Assembly (NCBI RefSeq): GCF_000332995.1
Contig: NZ_BANS01000025.1
Coordinates: 46,182 to 110,181, forward strand
Direction: 5' to 3'
DNA length: 64,000 bases
Source: Gordonia amicalis NBRC 100051 = JCM 11271
GTDB taxonomy: Bacteria > Actinomycetota > Actinomycetes > Mycobacteriales > Mycobacteriaceae
The notes under the pieces were generated by a model, which was given only the letters and a program-made list of their open reading frames with translations, searched no databases and was not told the origin of the DNA. Positions 57,072 to 64,000 of the stretch are shown here, in pieces (within the stretch, counting starts at the first letter, position 1; the number at the start of each line of letters is the position of its first letter). The position numbers and the translations under genes are program-made.

Positions 57072-57692
57072 TCAGGGAACGACCGGGCCCTGTCGCGCGA
57101 GCTCCCGAACCGCGGCACCGGTCCAGGCGTCGAGAAAAGCCCGGAGTTCGGCACCGGTCCGGTGCGACTCGGTGTCGAGGACCATGGATTGCAGTGTGCG
57201 CAGGACGATCTCGGCGATGAGGTCGAGGGCGTGGGCGTCGTAGCCATTCTCGGCCCAGCCGACCTCGAGTCGGTCGACCATCGTGCGGGCGAATCGTCGG
57301 GCGTCGGCGGAGGTGAATCCGCCGACCACCGGCACGCTCAGCTTGTCGGCCCGCAGGAGTAGGCCGACGTAGTCGTCTTCGGCGAGCTCCTCGAGTACGG
57401 CGGCGATGCCCTCGACGAGGGCCGCGTCGGGTTCGGCGATACCGGCCAGTCGTGTCATCACCCGTTCGAGCAGTCCTTCGACGGCGTCGAGGGCGGTCGC
57501 CGACAACAATTCCTCGGTGCCGGAGAAATAGCGGTACACCGTCTGCCGGGTGACCCCGAGTTCACGTGCGACGTCGGCGATGCTGGTGGCCGTGCCACGC
57601 CGGTCGATGGTCGTGCGGGTCGCCGCCAGGATGCGCGCGACCGCCTCGGCGTCGTTGACGGGTACCCGACCGCTCCAACCATGTGTGCGCAT
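57072..57692 (-). CDS. TetR-family transcriptional regulator
   Basis: The 206-residue protein has an N-terminal helix-turn-helix (TSIADVARELGVTRQTVYRYFSG) and a helical ligand domain. It is divergent from a CYP125-family gene across 133 nt containing an inverted repeat, so it probably represses that P450 and itself. It is clearly different from KstR, which is not in this window. Confidence 0.9.
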   Translation of the reverse strand: MRTHGWSGRVPVNDAEAVARILAATRTTIDRRGTATSIADVARELGVTRQTVYRYFSGTEELLSATALDAVEGLLERVMTRLAGIAEPDAALVEGIAAVLEELAEDDYVGLLLRADKLSVPVVGGFTSADARRFARTMVDRLEVGWAENGYDAHALDLIAEIVLRTLQSMVLDTESHRTGAELRAFLDAWTGAAVRELARQGPVVP

Positions 57693-57741
57693 CAGGTCAT
57701 GAGCCTACCGTCACCAGTCCGTTTGCCCGCGTCTCGAGCTG

Positions 57742-57770
57742 ACCATACGCATGACCCAATGATGTATGGT
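57742..57770. promoter_or_regulatory. Candidate TetR operator
   Basis: ACCATAC and GTATGGT form a perfect 7-bp inverted repeat with a 15-nt spacer in the tetR-cyp gap. The right arm overlaps a TATGGT hexamer. Confidence 0.5.
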
Positions 57771-57825
57771 GTGGTGATGTAGCACAGATCGCGTACATGC
57801 GTGCTCGTCCACCCGGAGGTTCGAG

Positions 57826-59070
57826 ATGACGACACCGACGAAGGTCAATCCGTTCCGCGACGGTTTCGACTTCACCGACCCCGATCTACTCCAGCAGCAC
57901 GGCATGCCGGTCAAGGAGTTCGCCGAGCTCCGCCGCACCGCACCCGTCTGGTGGAATGCGCAGCCGGTAGGTACATCGGGGTTCACCGACGGCGGTTTCT
58001 GGGTGATCTCCAAGCACGCGCACATCCGCGAGATCTCGAAGAACAACCAGCTGTGGTCCACCAACGCCAAGGGCGCGATCCTGCGCCTGCCCGACTACGT
58101 GACGCCCGACCAGATCGAACTCACGAAGGCGTTGCTCATCAACCACGACCCGCCGGAGCACACTCGACTGCGAAAGATCGTGTCGCGCATGTTCACTCCG
58201 CGGGCGGTAGCACTGCTCAAGGACCAACTGGCGGCCTCGGCTCACGAGATCGTCGAGGCCGCGGCCGCCAAGGGCAGCGGCAATTTCGTCGACGACATCG
58301 CGGTGCATCTACCCCTGCAGTCGATCCTCGACCTCATCGGCGTCCCGCAGGCCGATCGCGAGCGGCTCCACGTGCTCGTCGACGCGATGATCAACAACGA
58401 CGACCCCGACGAGACCATCGACCCGGCGACCGCGAACGCCGAGGTACTCGCCTACGCATATGCGATGGCGGAGGAACGCCGCAAGAACCCGACCGACGAC
58501 CTCATCACCGCCCTCATCGAGGCCGACATCGACGGCGAGAGAATGACCGAGATCGAGTTCGGTTTCTTCGTCGTCCTGCTCATCACCGCCGGCAACGAGA
58601 CAACCCGCAACGCGACGTCGCACGGGATGAACGCCTTCCTGGACCATCCGGAGATGTGGGAGCTCTACCGGCGGGAACGTCCGGCGACGGCCATCGAGGA
58701 GATCCTGCGATGGTCCACCCCGGTCCATGGATTCCAGCGAACCGCCCTGACCGACACCCGAATCGGCGACGTCGACGTCGCCGCCGGCCAGCGTGTCGGG
58801 TTGTTCTACAGCTCCGCGAACTTCGATGAAGAGGTCTTCGACGACCCGTTCACCTTCGACATCACGCGAGATCCCAACCCGCACCTGTCCTTCGGCGGCA
58901 ACGGCGCCCACTTCTGCATCGGCGCCAACCTCGCCCGACTCGAACTCAACCTGATCTTCAACGCGATCGCCGACACCCTGCCCGACATCGCCCGGCTCGG
59001 CGAACTGCGTCGTGTGCGATCGGGCTGGCTGAACGGGGTCAAACAGTTCGACGTCTCCTACCGGAACTGA
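57826..59070 (+). CDS. Second CYP125-family cytochrome P450
   Basis: The 414-residue P450 has AGNETTRN, EEILRWSTP and the heme loop FGGNGAHFCIGANLAR. It is strongly similar to the cyp125 product nearby (TAPVWWNAQ, WVISKHAHIREISKNN and TKALLINHDPPEHTRLRK are shared almost unchanged), so it looks like a paralogue with C26-hydroxylase-like activity. It has no KstR box; a GGAGG site precedes the ATG, and the TetR regulator is the likely controller. Confidence 0.9.
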   Translation: MTTPTKVNPFRDGFDFTDPDLLQQHGMPVKEFAELRRTAPVWWNAQPVGTSGFTDGGFWVISKHAHIREISKNNQLWSTNAKGAILRLPDYVTPDQIELTKALLINHDPPEHTRLRKIVSRMFTPRAVALLKDQLAASAHEIVEAAAAKGSGNFVDDIAVHLPLQSILDLIGVPQADRERLHVLVDAMINNDDPDETIDPATANAEVLAYAYAMAEERRKNPTDDLITALIEADIDGERMTEIEFGFFVVLLITAGNETTRNATSHGMNAFLDHPEMWELYRRERPATAIEEILRWSTPVHGFQRTALTDTRIGDVDVAAGQRVGLFYSSANFDEEVFDDPFTFDITRDPNPHLSFGGNGAHFCIGANLARLELNLIFNAIADTLPDIARLGELRRVRSGWLNGVKQFDVSYRN

Positions 59071-59085
59071 GGTGGCCGGACCGGT

Positions 59086-59691
59086 TCACCGAGTCGCGGC
59101 CGGAATCCATGCCGCGGAACGCCGTCCGGACCAGTTGGCCAGCGTCTCGGTCGGCACGGCGCCGTCCCGCGGCTCGACAACGACGCCGAAGGGAACGTTC
59201 GGGTCCTCGCGGATCTCGGCGGGGATGAACTGACGCGCGATCGCGAGCGTCGCGGCGGCGGCTTTCGGGACGGCTTCGGACGGCTGCCCGGTCGCCACCG
59301 CGAGATCCCAACCGTGCACCAGACTTTCGTTGACATAACCCCACAACGCACCGGCGCCGGGAACCTCACCCCACGGGACCTGCACCGGCGCGGTGAGCGT
59401 TGCGTCGTCGGACCAGAGTTCGAGGGCACGAGCCACGACCGCCGCATACTCCTGCGCGTCGAAACGGTCGGCGATGAACGGCATCGACCGCACGTCGACT
59501 CCCGCGGGCAGGGCGGCCGCGCGCTGCGCCGTCGCAAGCAGATGGGCCCCGAGAGTGCGGACGTCGAAGTCGTCGCACGGCGTCGGGGCGGCGAACTGGT
59601 CGGCTGTCACCGCGGAGAGCAGCTCGGTGACCCAGGTGGTGGCGGCCGCGAAGACCGGGCGGGGATCCGGCGGTGTGGTCTGTGCGTTCAT
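59086..59691 (-). CDS. TIGR03086-type maleylpyruvate isomerase N-terminal (DinB-like) protein
   Basis: The 201-residue protein has the metal-binding four-helix pattern of this actinobacterial family (PTPCDDFDVRTLGAHLLAT and ESLVHGWDLAVATGQ, with the histidines as ligands). Relatives use mycothiol as cofactor. The ATG at 59691 has an AAGGAAAG site. It diverges from a WYL regulator, which may control it. Confidence 0.85.
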   Translation of the reverse strand: MNAQTTPPDPRPVFAAATTWVTELLSAVTADQFAAPTPCDDFDVRTLGAHLLATAQRAAALPAGVDVRSMPFIADRFDAQEYAAVVARALELWSDDATLTAPVQVPWGEVPGAGALWGYVNESLVHGWDLAVATGQPSEAVPKAAAATLAIARQFIPAEIREDPNVPFGVVVEPRDGAVPTETLANWSGRRSAAWIPAATR

Positions 59692-59736
59692 GGTCTTTCC
59701 TTTCGTCGGTGGCTGACGAGTCCAGTCAAACCGCGA

Positions 59737-59759
59737 AACCTGACATCTTCTGTCATGTT
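59737..59759. promoter_or_regulatory. Candidate WYL-regulator operator
   Basis: TGACA and TGTCA flank a 5-nt spacer (TCTTC), extended one base further out by AAC and GTT. The palindrome fills the 76-nt divergent gap. Confidence 0.6.
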
Positions 59760-59767
59760 TGTGCGAG

Positions 59768-60721
59768 ATGATCGTCGGCATGCGCGCCGAACGCCTCATC
59801 GCGGTCCTGATGCTGCTCAAGAAGCACGATCGGGTGACCGCGTCGACGATCGCCGTCGAACTCGGGGTGTCGGAGCGGACCGTGCTGCGCGACATCGAGG
59901 CGCTGTCGCTGTCCGGGGTGCCCGTCTACGCGGAGCGCGGCCGGCACGGCGGGTTCTCGCTCGTCCCCGGCTATCGCACCGACCTCACCGGCCTGACGGT
60001 CGAAGAGGCGACCTCGCTGCTCGCCGGAACGGGACGGCTCGACTCGCCCGCCTTCGCCAGCGCGATGCGCAAGGTCACCGCGGCACTGCCCGAGGCGTAC
60101 AGAGGTACCGCGGTACGGGCCGCCCAGCGGGTTCTGGTCCGCCCCGAGGGATTCGTGCGGACGCCGAAGGAACTCGACGCTCTCGATCCGGTGCAGTTCG
60201 CGGTCTTCGCGGGCAGGCGCATCCGCACCCGGTACCGCCCGCGTGGGGTGGGCGAGGCACGGGAGCGGATTCTCGATCCGATCGGGCTGATCATCGCGGG
60301 CGACACCTGGTACCTCGTCGCACACGGTGCGGGTGACGGGACCGAGGAACGGATGTACCGATTGTCGCGGATGAGCGAGGTGGAGGTCCTGGACGAACCG
60401 GCGGTGCGCGACGCAGACGTGGATCTGGAAGAGATCTGGGAGCGGCGTCGTACCGCGTTTCGTTCCTCGTTCGATGCGGTCGACGTCGTGGTCGAGTGCA
60501 CCCCCGACGATGTCGATCGGGTCCGCGCGATCGTGCTCTCCTCGGAGACGAGGGGTGACGCCGCAGATCGTCGACGGGTCGAACTCCGGTTCGCCGACCG
60601 CCGGCATGCCGCCGGCGCGTTGTGGGCGGCGATGTTCGACCTCGACATCGCGGTCCTCGAACCGCAGTGGGTCCGGGAGTCGTTGGCCGACCGGGCGCGA
60701 GCGGTCCTCGCCCGCCCCTGA
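59768..60721 (+). CDS. WYL-domain transcriptional regulator (YafY/DeoR type)
   Basis: The 317-residue protein has an N-terminal winged helix (VTASTIAVELGVSERTVLRDIEALS) and a central WYL domain (TRYRPRG ... AGDTWYLVAHGAG ... RMYRLSRMSEVEVLDE) that senses a ligand. It diverges from the TIGR03086 gene and probably controls it. ATGs at 59768 and 59780 are both possible starts. Confidence 0.9.
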   Translation: MIVGMRAERLIAVLMLLKKHDRVTASTIAVELGVSERTVLRDIEALSLSGVPVYAERGRHGGFSLVPGYRTDLTGLTVEEATSLLAGTGRLDSPAFASAMRKVTAALPEAYRGTAVRAAQRVLVRPEGFVRTPKELDALDPVQFAVFAGRRIRTRYRPRGVGEARERILDPIGLIIAGDTWYLVAHGAGDGTEERMYRLSRMSEVEVLDEPAVRDADVDLEEIWERRRTAFRSSFDAVDVVVECTPDDVDRVRAIVLSSETRGDAADRRRVELRFADRRHAAGALWAAMFDLDIAVLEPQWVRESLADRARAVLARP

Positions 60722-60792
60722 AATGCGCCCCCGAAATCCGCCCTCCACAGGCGGCTCGACGACAGTATGTCGGCGTTCCGCCTGCTCAGCGC

Positions 60793-60831
60793 GGTTTCCA
60801 GGGGAGGTTTCCAGGGGCGGTTTCCAGGCGC
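60793..60831. repeat. Three tandem 13-nt repeats
   Basis: GGTTTCCAGGGG occurs three times with a 13-nt period (the third copy ends GGCG) in the gap between the convergent WYL and fadD8-like genes. The rest of the 117-nt gap shows nothing. Confidence 0.75.
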
Positions 60832-60838
60832 GGGACGC

Positions 60839-62485
60839 CTAGCCGACCCCGCGCTCCGCGTCGGCCCAGTACTGCGCCCGCAGTGCCTTCTTGTCCGGCT
60901 TGCCCAGCGCGGTCAACGGCAGTGCATCGGCGAAGATCACCCGCTTCGGTGACTGCACGGCACCCTTGCGATCCTTGACGGCCTGCTGGATCTCGGCGGT
61001 GATGCGCTCCTTGGCTGCGTCGTCGGCGTCCGCGTCGGGACGAAGCACGACGATCGCGGTGACCGCCTCGCCCCACTTCTCGTCGGGCACACCGATCACG
61101 CCGACCTGGCCCACCGCAGGATGCTCTGCCACCACGTCCTCGACCTCGCGCGGGAACACGTTGAAGCCACCGGTGACGATCATGTCCTTGGTGCGGTCGA
61201 CGATGAACCAGAATCCGTCCTCGTCTTCACGTGCGACATCGCCGGTACGCAGCCATCCGTCGCGGAAGGTCTCGGCGGTCTGCTCCGGGAGTCCGAGGTA
61301 TCCGCCGGCGAGAAGTGGTCCGGCAACGCAGATCTCGCCCGGCTCACCCTGCGGGACGGGCTTGTCGTCGGGGCCGAGGAGTGCGGTGCGCAGGAAGGCC
61401 GACGGCCGGCCGCAACTGCTCAGGCGACGCTGGTCCTCCCCCGGCCCCGGATGATCCCCCTTGGCGAGGTAGCTGATCACCATCGGCGCCTCGGACTGGC
61501 CGTAGTACTGGGCGAAGATCGGGCCGAACCGTTCGATCGCCTCCGCGAGCCGGACCGGATTGATCGGCGACGCACCGTAATACACCGTTTCCAGCGACGA
61601 CAGGTCACGCGTCCGCGAATCCGGATGGTCCATCAGCGCGTACAGCATGGACGGCACGAGCATCGTCGCGGTGATCTTCTGCTCCTCGATGGTCTTGAGG
61701 ACCTCGGCCGGATCGAACTTCGACAGCACCACCATCGACCCGCCCTTCATGAGGGTGGGGATGAAGAATGCCGCACCCGCATGCGACAGCGGCGTACAGA
61801 GCAGGAACCGGGGATGCTCCGGCCACTCCCATTCGGCGAGCTGGATCTGCGTCATCGTCGCCATCGCGCGCGCGGTTCCGATGACGCCCTTGGGTTTTCC
61901 GGTGGTGCCGCCGGTGTAGGTGATCGAGACGACGTGTTCGGGCGACAGATGTTCGGCCACAAGCGGTTTCGGTTCGAAATTGTCCGCCTCGGCGATGACG
62001 TCACGAGCCTGGGCCGACAACTGCTCGGGCACCGGGCCGAGGGTCAGCACCTGCTTCAGTCCGGGGACACGTTCCAGCAGCGCCGCCGCACGCTCGACGA
62101 ACATCGGCACGGGGTCGATGATGAGGGTCGAGACACCGGCGTCGGACAGGACGTAGGCGTGGTCGTCGAGCGAGCCGAGCGGGTGCAGCGCGGTCCGTCG
62201 CCACCCCTGCGTCTGGCCGGCCCCGATGACGAAGAGCACCTCGGGCCGGTTCAGTGCCAGCAGGCCGACCGCGGTGCCCGTGCCCGCGCCCAGCCCCTCG
62301 AACGCCTGGATGTAGCGGCTGATCGCGGCGGCCATCTCGCCGCCGGTCATCTCGGTGTCCCCCAGGGACAACACCGTGCGATCGGCATGGCGCCGCAGCG
62401 CGGCGACCATCAGGTCGCCCATGTGCGTGCCCCCGCGAAGGTGATCGAAGTCGGTCGGTGCGGTCGTCGTACCCTCGTTCGTCAT
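60839..62485 (-). CDS. fadD8: Acyl-CoA synthetase, FadD8-like
   Basis: The 548-residue AMP-forming ligase has [49 protein letters not shown] and GGFNVFPREVE. The HLRGGTHMGDLM start and ALHPLGSLDDHAYVLSDAG recall M. tuberculosis FadD8. Two KstR boxes upstream place it in the sterol regulon, but its substrate is not known. The ATG is 6 nt from TAGTCT, so the mRNA should be leaderless. Confidence 0.85.
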   Translation of the reverse strand: MTNEGTTTAPTDFDHLRGGTHMGDLMVAALRRHADRTVLSLGDTEMTGGEMAAAISRYIQAFEGLGAGTGTAVGLLALNRPEVLFVIGAGQTQGWRRTALHPLGSLDDHAYVLSDAGVSTLIIDPVPMFVERAAALLERVPGLKQVLTLGPVPEQLSAQARDVIAEADNFEPKPLVAEHLSPEHVVSITYTGGTTGKPKGVIGTARAMATMTQIQLAEWEWPEHPRFLLCTPLSHAGAAFFIPTLMKGGSMVVLSKFDPAEVLKTIEEQKITATMLVPSMLYALMDHPDSRTRDLSSLETVYYGASPINPVRLAEAIERFGPIFAQYYGQSEAPMVISYLAKGDHPGPGEDQRRLSSCGRPSAFLRTALLGPDDKPVPQGEPGEICVAGPLLAGGYLGLPEQTAETFRDGWLRTGDVAREDEDGFWFIVDRTKDMIVTGGFNVFPREVEDVVAEHPAVGQVGVIGVPDEKWGEAVTAIVVLRPDADADDAAKERITAEIQQAVKDRKGAVQSPKRVIFADALPLTALGKPDKKALRAQYWADAERGVG

Positions 62486-62491
62486 GCCACA

Positions 62492-62509
62492 AGACTAGGA
62501 CGTGTTACA
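62492..62509 (-). promoter_or_regulatory. KstR-like operator overlapping the leaderless fadD8 promoter
   Basis: TAGGACGTGTTACA (62496-62509, one mismatch) overlaps the minus-strand -10 hexamer TAGTCT (62492-62497), 6 nt from the start codon. Confidence 0.7.
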
Positions 62510-62551
62510 GCTTCAGGAAAGAAGGTCCACCAAAATCGCGGTTATCGCCTG

Positions 62552-62565
62552 TAGAACACGTTCTA
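62552..62565. promoter_or_regulatory. KstR operator, distal site upstream of fadD8
   Basis: TAGAACACGTTCTA is a perfect palindrome, exactly 56 nt from the proximal site. It also lies 65 nt from the -10 of the divergent gene at 62642. Confidence 0.85.
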
Positions 62566-62629
62566 GGTTGCGGTCTCCGGGGAACGCTCACCCATCCGCG
62601 ACTCCCGCCACGGATCGAGCGGGTTGCCC

Positions 62630-62635
62630 TACGAT
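62630..62635 (+). promoter_or_regulatory. -10 hexamer of a leaderless promoter
   Basis: TACGAT is followed by 6 nt and the ATG at 62642. Confidence 0.55.
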
Positions 62636-62641
62636 CGAAGT

Positions 62642-63298
62642 ATGACTGATCTCGACCTGGCCACCACTCGCCGCGACATCGCCGACGCCTTGCTGACCGC
62701 GCTGGAACGCCGCCACGAGGTTCTCGACGCCATCGTCGACGCGGAGAATCACGATGAAGCCGTCACGGCGATCGTCGAGCTGCTCGGCAAGTCGCAGCTG
62801 GGCGCCAAGGCGATCCTGGACATGAAACTCGACCAGCTGACCAAGGACGAGCGCCGCAAGAACCAAGCCGAGCTCGACGACCTCAACAACGCCCTCACCT
62901 TCACACTCGCCGAGCGTCCGGCCAGCAGCGGGGACACCCTCGACCTGCGCCCGTTCGACGCCGAGGCCGATGCCGAACTGTTCGCGGCCCGCACCGACGA
63001 ACTCGGCACCGCCGGCGACGGTTCCGGGGCACCGGCCGGTGACGTCGCCGCCGAGATCAGCGCCGCCGCCGACCGCGTCGACGCCGAAGAGGCCGTGTGG
63101 CTCGTCGCCGTCGAGGGAGAATCCAAGGTGGGCTTCGTCTTCGGCGAACTGAAGGACGGCGAGGTGGACCTGCGGATCTGGATCCACCCGCAGTACCGCA
63201 AGTCCGGCTACGGCACGGCTGCCCTGCGCAAGTCGCGCTCGGAGATGGCCGCATATTTCCCCGGAGTGCCGATGGTCGTGCGGGCGCCCGGCGCATAA
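62642..63298 (+). CDS. GyrA-like segment fused to GNAT-type acetyltransferase domain
   Basis: The protein has 218 residues. Residues 1-80 resemble the DNA gyrase A coiled-coil/tower region: RRHEVLDAIVDAENHDEA, then GAKAILDMKLDQLTKDERRK, which parallels the gyrase motif QAILDMxLxxLxxLER. Residues 85-218 look like an N-acetyltransferase (VGFVFGELKDGEVDLRIWIH, then RKSGYGTAALRKS as the acetyl-CoA loop). It lacks all catalytic parts of gyrase. The mRNA is predicted leaderless. Target unknown. Confidence 0.75.
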   Translation: MTDLDLATTRRDIADALLTALERRHEVLDAIVDAENHDEAVTAIVELLGKSQLGAKAILDMKLDQLTKDERRKNQAELDDLNNALTFTLAERPASSGDTLDLRPFDAEADAELFAARTDELGTAGDGSGAPAGDVAAEISAAADRVDAEEAVWLVAVEGESKVGFVFGELKDGEVDLRIWIHPQYRKSGYGTAALRKSRSEMAAYFPGVPMVVRAPGA

Positions 63299-63313
63299 TC
63301 CAGCATTTCTCGC

Positions 63314-63344
63314 TGGACCCACTGCCAGGCTGTTGGTGGGTCCA
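63314..63344. terminator. Bidirectional terminator
   Basis: TGGACCCAC and GTGGGTCCA pair perfectly around a 13-nt loop, 16 nt after the acetyltransferase-like gene and before the convergent membrane gene. Confidence 0.75.
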
Positions 63345-63406
63345 TCATTCTCGGTGGATTACGCTGCGGGTCGAGCGCGAAGGCCTGTGGCGCTGCACAT
63401 GAACGC

Positions 63407-63679
63407 TCACGCGCCGAGCGCGAGCCTGACGGCAAGTACGACCAACACGAGCACATACGCCATCGACCCGAAAACGATGCCGGCGCCTATCTGACGACGC
63501 TTACCACCGTTGAACATCAAGAACCCACCGACAACGGCCACCAGAAGGTACAGCACGAAGCTGGCCGCCAACACCACGATCCAGGTCAACGGGGCCAGCG
63601 CCAATGTGCCGATTGCAGCGAACGGTGTCATTGGCCCGAAGAACCGATGGTCCTGGACTTCGCTCGTAATCGGGTTCAC
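63407..63679 (-). CDS. Small membrane protein (90 residues)
   Basis: Three hydrophobic segments follow a short polar N-terminus (PFAAIGTLALAPLTWIVVLA, FVLYLLVAVVGGFLMF, GIVFGSMAYVLVLVVLAVRLAL). No family recognised. Its GTG overlaps the stop of the upstream membrane gene (GTGA), so both are probably made together. GC content is lower than in neighbours, which may indicate later acquisition. Confidence 0.65.
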   Translation of the reverse strand: MNPITSEVQDHRFFGPMTPFAAIGTLALAPLTWIVVLAASFVLYLLVAVVGGFLMFNGGKRRQIGAGIVFGSMAYVLVLVVLAVRLALGA

Positions 63680-63963
63680 GTCGCGCTTTCGAAAATCAGT
63701 CGGGCGAGCCCCGCGGAAACCGCGGCTGTAGCAACCACGGACGCCCAGCCGCGCGTGTTTCTGAATATCGCCAGAACGCATGCTCCCACGATGATTGCGA
63801 CCGGAATCGCCTTGGCGCCCTGGTAAATGGGCAAGCGCTCAGCAAAATACGAGGCAAAGAAACACAAAATCATGAGCAGGAGAGCCACGCACGTCCTCGT
63901 CGCGTAACTCCGTTGACTGGTACTGTCGCCGGGCTCGACTGTCGCAGCCTGCTCGCTGGTCAT
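63676..63963 (-). CDS. Small membrane protein (95 residues)
   Basis: A polar N-terminus of about 22 residues precedes three hydrophobic segments (CVALLLMILCFFASYF, AIPVAIIVGACVLAIF, WASVVATAAVSAGLARLIF). No family recognised. It is coupled to the 90-residue membrane protein downstream. Its promoter lies at the window edge. Confidence 0.65.
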   Translation of the reverse strand: MTSEQAATVEPGDSTSQRSYATRTCVALLLMILCFFASYFAERLPIYQGAKAIPVAIIVGACVLAIFRNTRGWASVVATAAVSAGLARLIFESAT

Positions 63964-64000
63964 TGTGCTGCGTTGCGTGAGTTGATATCGGGCGTGCTCA

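Noticed and set aside
57702..57707. Leaderless promoter for the TetR gene (TAGGCT)
   Set aside because: The gap to the ATG is 9 nt, longer than in the other examples, so it was not listed as a feature.
60793..60831. A CRISPR array
   Set aside because: The repeats are 13 nt long without spacers, and there are no cas genes.

Overview
The window is GC-rich chromosomal DNA from a mycolic-acid actinobacterium (Mycobacteriales), most likely Gordonia or a close relative such as Rhodococcus or Williamsia. The evidence is a mycothiol synthase gene (mshD), an orphan GlnR-type regulator, a complete Mce4 sterol importer and many KstR operators. Gene order also matches, from memory, two M. tuberculosis blocks: Rv0824c-Rv0813c and Rv3492c-Rv3547. 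I saw no rRNA, tRNA, CRISPR array, insertion sequence or prophage.

Region 1 (1-8.4 kb): the edge of a membrane protein, a small gene overlapping sixA, two different NAD synthetases side by side (ammonia- and glutamine-dependent), a wax ester synthase/diacylglycerol acyltransferase, and a membrane Ser/Thr kinase coupled to a second membrane protein with a related outer domain. Region 2 (8.4-24.7 kb): a housekeeping and regulatory block with desA, dus, a LytR-CpsA-Psr protein, phoU, pstSCAB on the opposite strand, mshD, glnR, lmeA, a cysteine-rich leader peptide followed by cysA-sseC, and a 32-residue membrane protein coupled to a nitrobindin. Direct-repeat PHO boxes precede both pstS and phoU.

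Region 3 (24.7-26.1 kb): an unrecognised protein gene on the minus strand. It is preceded by about 400 bases holding a good promoter, a consensus ribosome binding site, a tiny open frame, a possible 70-residue frame and two strong stem-loops. This is the least explained part of the window.

Region 4 (26.1-62.6 kb): the sterol catabolism locus. On the minus strand, hsd4A-yrbE4AB-mce4ABCDEF-mas4AB builds the sterol importer. Around it lie fdxD, fadE26-fadE27-fadD17, a nitronate monooxygenase-like gene, fadD19/echA19, two F420-type oxidoreductases, a DUF35 protein with ltp4 and ltp3, cyp125, fadA5 and a Ddn-like F420 reductase. An ECF sigma factor with its membrane partner is inserted, a second CYP125-family gene faces a TetR regulator, and a FadD8-like ligase ends the set. 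Nine KstR-like operators (consensus TNNAACNNGTTNNA) sit in the divergent promoters. Together the genes would import a sterol, oxidise its C26 end, activate it with CoA and shorten the side chain; fadD19, echA19, ltp3 and ltp4 suggest use of C24-branched plant sterols.

Region 5 (62.6-64 kb): a protein joining a GyrA-like segment to an acetyltransferase-like domain, and two small coupled membrane proteins. Throughout, many genes have a TANNNT hexamer 6-8 nt before the start codon, the signature of leaderless mRNAs.
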